DNA of 64,000 bases from Streptomyces sp. P3. Its GTDB lineage: Bacteria > Actinomycetota > Actinomycetes > Streptomycetales > Streptomycetaceae. A program made the position numbers and the translations under genes. Of this stretch, positions 16,586 to 24,547 are shown piece after piece. The stretch's first letter is position 1. Each line of letters starts with the position of its first letter. Under the pieces are notes generated by a model that searched no databases, was not told where the DNA came from, and was given only the letters and a program-made list of their open reading frames with translations. Location of the stretch: the NCBI RefSeq assembly GCF_003032475.1, contig NZ_CP028369.1, positions 806,001 through 870,000 on the forward strand, in the 5' to 3' direction.

Positions 16586-19321
16586 CTGACTACGTTCCGA
16601 GAGCTCGGAATCCTTTCCGAGACCGCCGAAGCCCTCGAGGCCGTCGGCATCACCACCCCCTTCCCCATCCAGGAGATGACGCTCCCGGTCGCCCTCACGG
16701 GCACGGACGTCATCGGACAGGCCAAGACGGGCACCGGCAAGACGCTCGGCTTCGGCCTCCCGCTCCTCGAGCGCGTAACCGTCCCCGCCGACGTCGAGGC
16801 CGGCCGCGCCCGCCCGGAGGACCTCACCGACGCCCCGCAGGCGCTCATCGTCGTGCCCACGCGTGAGCTGTGCACACAGGTCACCAACGACCTGCTGACC
16901 GCGGGCAAGGTGCGCAACGTACGCGTTCTCGCCATCTACGGCGGCCGCGCCTACGAGCCCCAGGTCGAGGCCCTCAAGAAGGGCGTCGACGTCGTCGTCG
17001 GCACCCCGGGCCGTCTGCTGGACCTCGCGGGCCAGAAGAAGCTCGACCTCAAGCACATCCGCTCGCTCGTCCTCGACGAGGCCGACGAGATGCTCGACCT
17101 GGGCTTCCTGCCCGACGTCGAGAAGATCATCAACATGCTTCCGGCGAAGCGCCAGACCATGCTGTTCTCGGCGACCATGCCGGGCGCGGTCATCGGTCTC
17201 GCACGCCGCTACATGTCGCAGCCCACGCACATCAACGCCACCTCGCCGGACGACGCGGGCCGCACCGTCGCGAACACCAAGCAGCACGTGTACCGCGCGC
17301 ACAACATGGACAAGCCCGAGATGGTCGCCCGCATCCTGCAGGCCGACGGCCGCGGCCTGGTCATGGTGTTCTGCCGTACCAAGCGCACCGCGGCCGACTT
17401 GGCCGACCAGCTCCAGCAGCGCGGTTTCGCCTCCGGCGCGGTCCACGGCGACCTCGGCCAGGGCGCCCGCGAGCAGGCGCTGCGCGCCTTCCGCAACGGC
17501 AAGGTCGACGTGCTCGTCTGCACCGACGTCGCCGCGCGCGGCATCGACGTCGAAGGCGTCACCCACGTCATCAACTACCAGTCCCCCGAAGACGAGAAGA
17601 CGTACCTGCACCGCATCGGCCGTACCGGCCGCGCGGGCGCCAAGGGCATCGCGATCACGCTCGTCGACTGGGACGACATCCCGCGCTGGCAGCTCATCAA
17701 CAAGGCGCTGGAGCTCGAGTTCAGCGACCCGCCGGAGACGTACTCCACCTCTCCGCACTTCTTCGAGGAGCTCGGGATTCCCGCGGGCACCAAGGGCGTC
17801 CTGCCGCGCTCGGAGCGCACCCGCGCCGGGCTCGACGCGGAGGAGCTCGAGGACCTCGGCGAGCCGGGCGGCCGCAATGCGCGCGGTCGCGGTGACCGCG
17901 GCGGCCGGGGCGGTCGGGGCGACTCCCGTTCCGGCGGACGCTCCTCCGAGCGCTCCGCGGACCGTTCCGACGAGCGCGAGCAGGCAGCCCGTACGCCGCG
18001 TCGCCGTCGTCGTACCCGCAACGGCTCGCCCATCGACGCGGCCTCGGCACCCGTCGGGACCGCACCGGAGCAGGGTCCCGCCGCCGAGCGGACGCCCCTC
18101 GCCGAGGAGGCCGCCGGCCCGCGCACCCCGCGCCGTCGCCGCCGTACCCGCAACGGGTCCGCACCGGAGGCCGTCGCCCCGGTGACGGCCGTCGAGCCCG
18201 CCGCCGACGCAGCGGAGGCGGCCGTGACGACGGCGGAGGGCCCCGCGCTCGACACACCGGAGACCGCGACCGAGGCGTCGAAGCCGCGCCGCCGCCGCAC
18301 CCGCAGGACGGCGGAGGCCGCCGTCGACACGGCGCAGCCGACCGTCACGACCGAAGCGGCCGAGCCGGCCGCGCCGGTGGTGGAGGCCGCGCCGGTGGTG
18401 GAGGCAGCACCGCGCCGCCGCACCCGCAAGGCGACGGCCCCGGCAGAAGCAGTGGTCGACACCGTCACGAGCATCGAGGTGGCCCCGGAGGCCGCCGCGA
18501 CCGTGGAGCCCGCGGTCAAGCCGCGCCGCACCCGCAAGACGGCCGCCGCCGCCGAGGCAGCGGTCGACACCGCCGAGGCGGCCGAGGCCAAGCCGCGCAC
18601 CCGCACCGCCCGCAAGGCCACGGCCGACATCCCGGCCCAGGCCACGCAGGAGACGGAAGCCGTCAAGCCGCGCCGCACCCGCAAGACCGCCGCGTCCGCC
18701 CCGGTCGAGGCCGAGGCGAGCGCCGCGGTCGACACGGCCGAGGCGACGGAGGCCAAGCCGCGACGCACCCGCAAGACGGCCGCCAAGGCCACGGCGACGG
18801 CCCCGGCCGCGGCGGAGGCCGTCGTGGACACGGTCGAGGCCACCGAGGCCAAGCCCCGCCGGACGCGCAAGACGGCGGCCGCCAAGACCGCCGTTGCCGT
18901 TGCCGCCGTCGAGGCCCCGGAGGCTCCCGAGGCCGAGGTCAAGCCGCGCCGCACCCGCAAGGCAGCCGCCCCGGCCGAAGTCGCGGTCGACAGTGCCGAG
19001 GGCGCCGAGGCCAAGCCGCGGCGCACGCGCAAGACGGCGACCGCGAAGACCGCCGAGGTCACCGAGGCTGAGCTGCCGGTCGCGGAGGCCGTCGTCGCCA
19101 GGCCGCGGCGCACCCGCAAGGTGGCCGCCACCGCCCCGGCCCCGGCCGAGGCAGCCGTCGAGACGGCCGAAGGCGCGGAGCCCAAGCCCCGCCGCCGTAC
19201 GACCCGCAAGGCCACGGCCGACATCCCGGCCCAGGCCACGCAGGAGGCGGAAGCCGTCAAGCCGCGCCGCACCCGCAAGACGGCGGCCGCCAAGACCGTC
19301 GCGGAGCCGACGGACGGCTGA
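16586..19321 (+). CDS. DEAD-box RNA helicase with repetitive basic tail
   Basis: The predicted start is CTG at 16586, 7 bases after AGAAGAGG, giving 911 residues and the family-typical (M)TTFRELGI. No ATG or GTG has a usable site nearby. The core shows the Q motif (PFPIQ), AKTGTGKT (46-53), PTREL, DEAD (164-167), SAT (195-197), ARGID and HRIGRTGRAG. From about residue 440 a Gly/Arg/Ser segment leads into a ~350-residue Ala/Lys/Pro tail with about twelve PRRTRK-type units, probably for RNA or ribosome binding. It corresponds to mycobacterial RhlE (Rv3211) by position. Roles in RNA decay or cold adaptation are family knowledge. Confidence 0.9.
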   Translation: MTTFRELGILSETAEALEAVGITTPFPIQEMTLPVALTGTDVIGQAKTGTGKTLGFGLPLLERVTVPADVEAGRARPEDLTDAPQALIVVPTRELCTQVTNDLLTAGKVRNVRVLAIYGGRAYEPQVEALKKGVDVVVGTPGRLLDLAGQKKLDLKHIRSLVLDEADEMLDLGFLPDVEKIINMLPAKRQTMLFSATMPGAVIGLARRYMSQPTHINATSPDDAGRTVANTKQHVYRAHNMDKPEMVARILQADGRGLVMVFCRTKRTAADLADQLQQRGFASGAVHGDLGQGAREQALRAFRNGKVDVLVCTDVAARGIDVEGVTHVINYQSPEDEKTYLHRIGRTGRAGAKGIAITLVDWDDIPRWQLINKALELEFSDPPETYSTSPHFFEELGIPAGTKGVLPRSERTRAGLDAEELEDLGEPGGRNARGRGDRGGRGGRGDSRSGGRSSERSADRSDEREQAARTPRRRRRTRNGSPIDAASAPVGTAPEQGPAAERTPLAEEAAGPRTPRRRRRTRNGSAPEAVAPVTAVEPAADAAEAAVTTAEGPALDTPETATEASKPRRRRTRRTAEAAVDTAQPTVTTEAAEPAAPVVEAAPVVEAAPRRRTRKATAPAEAVVDTVTSIEVAPEAAATVEPAVKPRRTRKTAAAAEAAVDTAEAAEAKPRTRTARKATADIPAQATQETEAVKPRRTRKTAASAPVEAEASAAVDTAEATEAKPRRTRKTAAKATATAPAAAEAVVDTVEATEAKPRRTRKTAAAKTAVAVAAVEAPEAPEAEVKPRRTRKAAAPAEVAVDSAEGAEAKPRRTRKTATAKTAEVTEAELPVAEAVVARPRRTRKVAATAPAPAEAAVETAEGAEPKPRRRTTRKATADIPAQATQEAEAVKPRRTRKTAAAKTVAEPTDG
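18270..19290 (+). repeat. In-frame tandem repeats encoding KPRRTRK units
   Basis: About twelve degenerate units of 75-100 bases each encode a basic PRRTRK(T/A)A motif separated by acidic Ala/Val/Glu-rich spacers. Two 77-base blocks (18611-18687 and 19205-19281) differ by one base, showing recent duplication or conversion within the tail. Confidence 0.85.
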
Positions 19322-19340
19322 GCCGACGAAGCTCACGCAT

Positions 19341-19375
19341 GAGGGCCCGGTCCACACCCTGTGGACCGGGCCCTC
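19341..19375 (+). terminator. Intrinsic terminator, 16-bp perfect stem
   Basis: GAGGGCCCGGTCCACA and TGTGGACCGGGCCCTC surround a CCC loop, starting 20 bases after the helicase stop. Confidence 0.88.
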
Positions 19376-19406
19376 GGCGTTTCCCGGCCCCCGGTACTCT
19401 CCCCCC

Positions 19407-20369
19407 GTGACCGACCCCAACGAGCCCGCCCTCTCCGCCGAGCCCCCCGCCGGGCCCGGCGCCGTCGCGCCCACCCGCTCCGCCGGGTCCGCCGGGCACC
19501 CTGTGTTCCCACCGCCCCCCGGCGCCCGCGCGTACCCGCTGCGGACCGCGCGCGGGGCGTTCGCCGTGGTCGACACGCCCGTGGCCGCCGGTGTGGAGCA
19601 GCGAGGTGTCGTGCTGCTGCTGCCGGGGTTCACCGGGAGCAAGGAGGACTTCCACCGGCTGCACGAGCCACTGGCCGCCCGCGGCTACCGGACCGTCGCC
19701 GTGGACGGCCGGGGGCAGAACGAGTCCGACGGCCCCGCCGACGACGAATCGCCTTACGAACAGGGAGAGTTGGCCCGCGACGTGCTCGCGCAGGCGTCCG
19801 CTCTCGGCACGCCTGTGCATCTTGTCGGCCACTCCCTGGGAGGCCAGATCGCGCGTGCCGCCGTCCTGCTGGACCACTCGCCCTTCGTCTCGCTCACGCT
19901 CGTCTCCTCCGGCCCGGCGGAGATCTCGGAGTCCCAGAAGCAGCGCGTGAAGCTGTTGCACGACGCGCTCGCGGTGATGACGATGGCCGAGGTCTGGCAG
20001 GCCATCCTGGCTATGGGGGCGCCGGAGGAGGTCGGCGGCCCGGCCCGCGGCGCCGGCGGCCCGGCCCGGATGCGGCAGCGCTGGCTGAACCACAAGCCGG
20101 CCCAACTCCTGGTCACCGGACGGCGGTTGTGCGTCGAACCGGACCGGGTCGCCGAGCTCGCCGCCGTCCCGCTGCCGTTCCACGTCCTGTCGGGCGCGTC
20201 GGACGACACCTGGCCGGTGCCCCTCCTCGACGCGATGGCCGGGGAACTCCGAGCGCACCGGACGGTCGTGCCGGACGCCGACCACTCCCCCAACCAGGAC
20301 CAGCCGCTGCTGACGGCCCGCGGTCTCGCCGACTTCTGGGACGGCGCGGCGAAGGCCCACCGGAGCTAG
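19407..20369 (+). CDS. Alpha/beta-fold hydrolase
   Basis: The GTG start at 19407 gives 320 residues; upstream in-frame sequence belongs to the helicase region in another frame. Fold marks are LLPGFTGSKEDF, VDGRGQNESDG, GHSLGG (Ser143), a C-terminal Asp in SGASDDTWP and His in DADHSPNQD. The first 40 residues are Pro/Ala-rich and probably unstructured. It resembles lysophospholipase-like or epoxide-hydrolase-like enzymes; substrate unknown. A helicase terminator hairpin separates it from the previous gene. Confidence 0.87.
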   Translation: MTDPNEPALSAEPPAGPGAVAPTRSAGSAGHPVFPPPPGARAYPLRTARGAFAVVDTPVAAGVEQRGVVLLLPGFTGSKEDFHRLHEPLAARGYRTVAVDGRGQNESDGPADDESPYEQGELARDVLAQASALGTPVHLVGHSLGGQIARAAVLLDHSPFVSLTLVSSGPAEISESQKQRVKLLHDALAVMTMAEVWQAILAMGAPEEVGGPARGAGGPARMRQRWLNHKPAQLLVTGRRLCVEPDRVAELAAVPLPFHVLSGASDDTWPVPLLDAMAGELRAHRTVVPDADHSPNQDQPLLTARGLADFWDGAAKAHRS

Positions 20370-20503
20370 CCGGGAGCCGGTCCGAAGCACCTCCGGAGCC
20401 GGTCCGCCCCGGCGCGGTTCCGGAGCCGTCCCGAAGCAGGTCCGGAAACGGTCCGAAGCAGGTCCCTTGCGGAGTCGCTCCTGAGCCCGCGGCCGGTCCG
20501 CGG

Positions 20504-21400
20504 CTAGTACTGCGTCTGCACGTGCTCCCAGAAGCCGTCCCGCAGCGCGCGTCGCAGGTCCGCCTGGCCTCGCAGCGAGTACTGCAGGATGCCCTCGGCC
20601 TCCACGAGGAGGTCCTGGTCGACGGAGCCGGGGAGGTAGGGGTGGCCCGGCAGCAGTTCGGCCAGGCTCTCCCTGCCTCGCGCCGCCAGCCACTTCGCCG
20701 CGATCTGCGCGCCCGCGAAGCGGACGGCCTCGCGGGTGGGCCGGCTCGCCCCGGCCGCGTCGTAGGCCGCGGCGGTGCGCCGGGCGACGTAGGGCTTGAA
20801 GAAGTCGAGGTCGAGGGTGCGCTGGCTGTCGACCTCCCAGAGCAGCGGCTCGGCCTGGTTGCGGCCTTCCGGCGCCTCGATGCCCCACAGGTGCACGCGG
20901 GCGCCGTACCCCTGCGCGGCCTCCACCGCCGAGACCAGGTCCTCGTCGCCGCCGAGCAGGGCCGCGTCACTGATGGCCCGGTGCCGGGCCAGCGACTCGA
21001 GGTCCGTGCGGATCAGCGAATCGACGCCCTTCTGCTGGTTGTTGGCGTTGAGGTTCCCCAACCTCACCTTCACGTCCGGCAGTTCGGCGATGGACTGCTG
21101 CTCGGATGTGTGGATGCGCCGCCGGGCGCCGTCGTACCAGTAGACCCGCAGGAGCCGGCTGTCCGCGAAGATCGAGCGGGCGCGGTCGATGAGCGCCTCG
21201 ATCAGGCCCTCGGCGTCGAGGTCGAAGGCCCGGCGGTCCTCCGTCCCGGCCACCAGACGTCCCGCCGCCGCGTAGAGGTACCCCGCGTCGACGAAGATCG
21301 CGTGGGTCGAGGGCGTCTTGGCCACCTCGGCGAGCATGCGGGTCAGCAGCTCGTTCGTGCGGTCGATGCGGGCGGCGAGCGCCGGGAGGTCGTCGTTCAT
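20504..21400 (-). CDS. NYN-domain (PIN-like) putative RNase
   Basis: The preferred start is ATG at 21400 (298 residues) because family members begin MNDDLPALA; GTG 21424 and ATG 21409 are alternatives. The NYN fold is clear: Asp in AIFVDAGYLYAAAG, VYWYDGARRRIH, KGVDSLIRTDLESLA and LLGGDEDLVSAV supply the four-acid metal site. NYN proteins are Mg-dependent RNases or RNA-processing factors. A C-terminal helical region follows the catalytic domain. RNase activity is family inference; the target is unknown. Direct GGTCCGAAGCA repeats lie just downstream (20380-20465). Confidence 0.85.
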   Translation of the reverse strand: MNDDLPALAARIDRTNELLTRMLAEVAKTPSTHAIFVDAGYLYAAAGRLVAGTEDRRAFDLDAEGLIEALIDRARSIFADSRLLRVYWYDGARRRIHTSEQQSIAELPDVKVRLGNLNANNQQKGVDSLIRTDLESLARHRAISDAALLGGDEDLVSAVEAAQGYGARVHLWGIEAPEGRNQAEPLLWEVDSQRTLDLDFFKPYVARRTAAAYDAAGASRPTREAVRFAGAQIAAKWLAARGRESLAELLPGHPYLPGSVDQDLLVEAEGILQYSLRGQADLRRALRDGFWEHVQTQY

Positions 21401-21595
21401 CGCCTCCATTGTCCCGGTGGTCACGCTGCGAACACAACCGGTCCCGTTCAGTCCACCCCAGCTCCCTTACTCGCTAGTAATTAGTCGTTCGAAAAATTTC
21501 TTTAGCGTAGGGAATGTTTGTAACACGCATGCCGTTGACTCCCTACGTGACCAAGTAGTTCTCCTCAGGAGGATGACCAGACGAAGGGAGAAGCC

Positions 21596-21748
21596 ATGCG
21601 CTTCGAAATCATGCGACTCGACGACGTCGACGGGACCCCCGTGGACAGCACCGTCGTGGACGCCGCCTCCGTCAACCGGATCGTTCAGCAGGCCGCCGCC
21701 ATCGGGCAGCGGCTGTGGATCCGTCCGGCCGACCCCACGGCCTCGTAA
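21596..21748 (+). CDS. 50-residue conserved small protein
   Basis: The ORF starts at ATG behind GAAGGGAG and encodes 50 residues beginning MRFEIMRLDDVDGTPVDST and ending WIRPADPTAS. It is bounded by an AT-rich, promoter-like region (21470-21530) and a strong terminator, as expected for a free-standing monocistronic gene. I recall closely similar small proteins in other streptomycetes, with no assigned role. The composition suggests a small soluble protein. Confidence 0.75.
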   Translation: MRFEIMRLDDVDGTPVDSTVVDAASVNRIVQQAAAIGQRLWIRPADPTAS

Positions 21749-21774
21749 CAGCGCGGGCCCCCTTACAGGTTTGC

Positions 21775-21805
21775 GAGCCCCCTACGGCACCGCCGTAGGG
21801 GGCTC
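21775..21805. terminator. Intrinsic terminator, 14-bp perfect stem
   Basis: GAGCCCCCTACGGC and GCCGTAGGGGGCTC flank an ACC loop between the small protein gene and the convergent marC-like gene. Confidence 0.88.
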
Positions 21806-21905
21806 TGCGTGCCCGGTCGCCCGGGCGTCCGTGCGCCACCAGGTACGCGTGCCCGCTTGCCCGCTTGCCCGCACCTTCGCGGGCCCGCCGGCCGGGAGGG
21901 GCGGG

Positions 21906-22511
21906 TCAGCTCGACCGGACGACCTGGGTGATCCCGTTGATGATCTGCTGCACGGCGATCGCGGAGAGCATCATGCCCGCCAGCCGGGTCACCAGGACCA
22001 CGCCGCCGTCCTTGATGACCCGGATGATCAGCAGCGAGTACCGCATGACCACCCACAGCACGACGTGGATGGCGAGGATGGCCGCCCAGACCGACGCCTG
22101 CGCCGCCGCCCCGTCCGCCTTCTGCACGGCGAGGATGACCGACACGATCGCGCCGGGGCCGGCCAGCAACGGCATACCCAGCGGGACGAGCGCGACGTTG
22201 ACGTCCTTGGTCTGCTTGGGTTCGTCGGTCTTGCCGGTGAGCAGGTCGAGCGCGATCAGCAGAAGCAGCAGCCCGCCCGCGATCATCAGCGCGGGCACGG
22301 AGACGTGCAGGTAGTCGAGGATCTGATGCCCGAGGAGGCCGAAGACGGCGATCACGCCGCCCGCCACGCAGACGGCCTGGAAGGCCATCCGCTTCTGCAC
22401 CTTGCCGGGCCGTCCGGCGGTGAGCGCGAGGAAGATCGGGGTGATCCCGGGGGGATCCATGATGACGAAAAGGGTGAGGAAGAGGGAACCGAAGACGGCA
22501 GCGTCGAACAT
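21906..22511 (-). CDS. MarC-family integral membrane protein
   Basis: The ATG at 22509-22511 gives 201 residues with six predicted helices, starting MFDAAVFGSLFLTLFVIMDPPG. The signature stretches DPPGITPIF and PLLAGPGAI match the MarC/UPF0056 family. Earlier links of MarC to multidrug resistance were withdrawn, so its transport substrate is unknown. A short hydrophilic loop (GKTDEPKQTKD) separates the two three-helix halves. The start of the divergently unrelated PHP gene lies upstream on the same strand, so the two may share a transcript. Confidence 0.9.
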   Translation of the reverse strand: MFDAAVFGSLFLTLFVIMDPPGITPIFLALTAGRPGKVQKRMAFQAVCVAGGVIAVFGLLGHQILDYLHVSVPALMIAGGLLLLLIALDLLTGKTDEPKQTKDVNVALVPLGMPLLAGPGAIVSVILAVQKADGAAAQASVWAAILAIHVVLWVVMRYSLLIIRVIKDGGVVLVTRLAGMMLSAIAVQQIINGITQVVRSS

Positions 22512-22585
22512 CAGTGCAAGCCTTGCGAGAGGAAGGGTGGACGAGGGCGAGGTGGGGAGCGGGGCCGGGCGCGCCTTGGCCCGGG

Positions 22586-23443
22586 TCAGGCTCCGCCGGT
22601 GCCCGGCACCGGGAACGCGCCCGTCGCCCGCCGGGTGATCTCCCCGTACACCTCGGGGTCGGTGGTGTACTCGCCGAGTACGCACGTCTTGCGGCTGCCG
22701 TGGTAGTCCGAGGAGCCGGTGACCAGCAGTCCCAGGTCACGGGCCAGGCCGCGCAGCCGCGCGCGGGTGTCCGCGTCGTGGTCCATGTGGTCGACCTCGA
22801 TGCCGTCGAGACCGGCGGCGGCCAGCTCGGCGATCACGGTCTCCGGCACCGTGTGCCCCCGCTTGCTCGCGCCGGGATGCGCGAAGACGGTGACTCCGCC
22901 CGCCCCCTTGACCAGCCGGATCGCCTCGAAGGGGTCGGTCTCGTGCTTCCCGACGTGGGCCCGGCCGCCGTCGGCCAGCCAGTTGCCGGTGAAGGCGTCG
23001 CTCACGGTCGGCACGACGCCGAGCTCGACCAGGGCGGTGGCGACATGCGGCCGCCCGACGGACCCCTCCCCCGCGATCCGGGCCACCTGCTCCCAGGTCA
23101 CGGGCACGTCCAGGTCGTTCAGCCGGGCGATCATCGCGCGCGCCCGGGGCACCCGGTCGTCCCGCACCAGCTCGCGTTCGGCGAGCAGAGCGGGCTCCCC
23201 GGGGTCGAAGAGGTACGCCAGCATGTGCATGCCGACCCCGTCGACACGACAGGACAGCTCCGCACCGGTGACGAGGGTGAGCCCGGCGGGCAGCGCGGCG
23301 ACGGCCTCGGCGTGTCCGCGGGTGGTGTCGTGGTCGGTCAGCGCGACGACGTCCAGTCCGGCGGCGGCGGCGTTGCGCACCAGCTCGGCCGGGGTGTCCG
23401 TACCGTCCGAGGCCGTGGAGTGGCAGTGCAGATCGATGCGCAC
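22586..23443 (-). CDS. PHP-domain phosphoesterase (YciV/RNase AM-like)
   Basis: The 285-residue protein begins MRIDLHCHSTASDGT, the first PHP metal motif. Others are ALTDHDTTRGH, GAELSC, FAHPGASKRG, EVDHMDHD and the C-terminal GSSDYHG. This set matches the YciV/TrpH subfamily, whose members hydrolyse 3',5'-nucleoside bisphosphates or trim 5' ends of RNA. The start is GTG. Cytosolic location is expected. The exact substrate cannot be set from sequence. Confidence 0.9.
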   Translation of the reverse strand: MRIDLHCHSTASDGTDTPAELVRNAAAAGLDVVALTDHDTTRGHAEAVAALPAGLTLVTGAELSCRVDGVGMHMLAYLFDPGEPALLAERELVRDDRVPRARAMIARLNDLDVPVTWEQVARIAGEGSVGRPHVATALVELGVVPTVSDAFTGNWLADGGRAHVGKHETDPFEAIRLVKGAGGVTVFAHPGASKRGHTVPETVIAELAAAGLDGIEVDHMDHDADTRARLRGLARDLGLLVTGSSDYHGSRKTCVLGEYTTDPEVYGEITRRATGAFPVPGTGGA

Positions 23444-23585
23444 GACGCGGACTCCAGTCGGGGACGGGCGGACGGGGACGCTCCAGCATAGCCGGAAAAT
23501 CCGACCGCCCCTGTCACACCCGAAACCCCCTGGCGCCCCCTACACGCTCCGGCCCCGGCGAACCGCCGCGACGTGCGGCGACCGC

Positions 23586-23734
23586 GGATGGAGGAGTGCC
23601 ACGACGTGCGGCGACCGCGCCCCCGGGAGCGCCACGACACACGGAGCGCCATGGCGCGCGGACGCGACGGCTCGAGGAGCGCCATGACATGCGGTGCACC
23701 ATGGCTCGAAAAGAGCGCTACGACGCGAGGAGCG
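23586..23734. repeat. Degenerate GGAGCGCCACGAC-type intergenic repeats
   Basis: Within the 291-base gap 23444-23734, about six imperfect copies of a motif like GAGCGCCAYGAC recur every 20-30 bases (for example near 23592, 23630, 23650, 23680, 23712 and 23738). Similar GCGCCACG units occur at 33970-34080. No gene or strong promoter is visible in this gap. Confidence 0.5.
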
Positions 23735-24376
23735 CTACGGCTCGAGGAGGCGCGGGGACAGCGCCCCGCAGGGCACCAGCTCGACCTCCGCCCCCGCGTC
23801 TCGCAGATCCGTCAGTACCAGCTCGTCGTACATCAGCAGTCCGGACTGCTCGGGCCACACCACCGCCCACAGCCACAGCCCCCGCGCCTCGCCCGCGAAG
23901 ACCGCGCGGTCGTCGGGGGTGGCCGAGACGTGCCACAGGGGGGTGGGCCGGCCGGCGGCGAGCAGCTTGGCCTGCGGGGGTTTCTCGACGCTCATGTACG
24001 GCCCCGGGTCCGGCCCGTCGACGCCGGCATAGCGCGCGCCCAGGCCGACGCCCAGCTCCTCGGCGACCAGGATCAGCTCACCCATACCGCCGAGCGGGCC
24101 GGGCCCCGAGCACGCCACCGCGGTGGCGCGGCCGCCGCTGCGGTCGTCGCCCGCGTAGGTCACGCCGGTGAAGAGCCAGCCGACCGGCAGCGGCCAGGGC
24201 ATCCACACCGGCACCTGGGTGCGGTGCACGACAACACTGAGCGCCTCGACGCTGGGCGGGATCACAGGCTGCAGCGGATGGACCGTCCCATGCACATCGC
24301 ACTGCCAGGAATCGGCGAAGAGTCCGGGAGCCCTGACCCGGCCACCACACTTCGGGCAACTGGGTTCGCCCCTCAT
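23735..24376 (-). CDS. DUF6758 family protein with zinc ribbon
   Basis: The 213-residue protein starts MRGEPSCPKCGGRVRAPG; the CPKCGG pair plus Cys26 and His29 (WQCDVHG) suggests a small zinc ribbon. The rest contains PVWMPWPLPVGWLFTGVTYAGDD and GPGPLGGMGELILVAEE. I recognise the family as the streptomycete DUF6758, function unknown. The gene is transcribed away from the divergent MFS transporter and ends in a repeat-rich gap. Confidence 0.82.
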   Translation of the reverse strand: MRGEPSCPKCGGRVRAPGLFADSWQCDVHGTVHPLQPVIPPSVEALSVVVHRTQVPVWMPWPLPVGWLFTGVTYAGDDRSGGRATAVACSGPGPLGGMGELILVAEELGVGLGARYAGVDGPDPGPYMSVEKPPQAKLLAAGRPTPLWHVSATPDDRAVFAGEARGLWLWAVVWPEQSGLLMYDELVLTDLRDAGAEVELVPCGALSPRLLEP

Positions 24377-24487
24377 AGAGCCCCACGGTCCTACCCGAGC
24401 ACGTCCACGTCAAGGACGATCACCCGTCCGGACCGAACAGGTTGTGGAACCCGTCCATCCCGACGACATACATGTAACTTGCATTAA

Positions 24488-24500
24488 TTAGCTCCGCTAA
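24488..24500. promoter_or_regulatory. Short inverted repeat in AT-rich MFS promoter region
   Basis: TTAGC-TCC-GCTAA is a perfect 5-bp dyad in an unusually AT-rich stretch (24470-24520) between the divergent DUF6758 and MFS genes. It could be an operator or overlap a promoter (TTGCAT at 24479). No regulator gene is adjacent. Confidence 0.35.
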
Positions 24501-24547
24501 CTTACTGTGTGCATATACCAACCATCTATGGAGGGGTGAGACACACC

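Noticed and set aside
20380..20465. GGTCCGAAGCA direct repeats downstream of the hydrolase
   Set aside because: Short, imperfect and within a normal convergent gap; no evident function beyond background repetitiveness.
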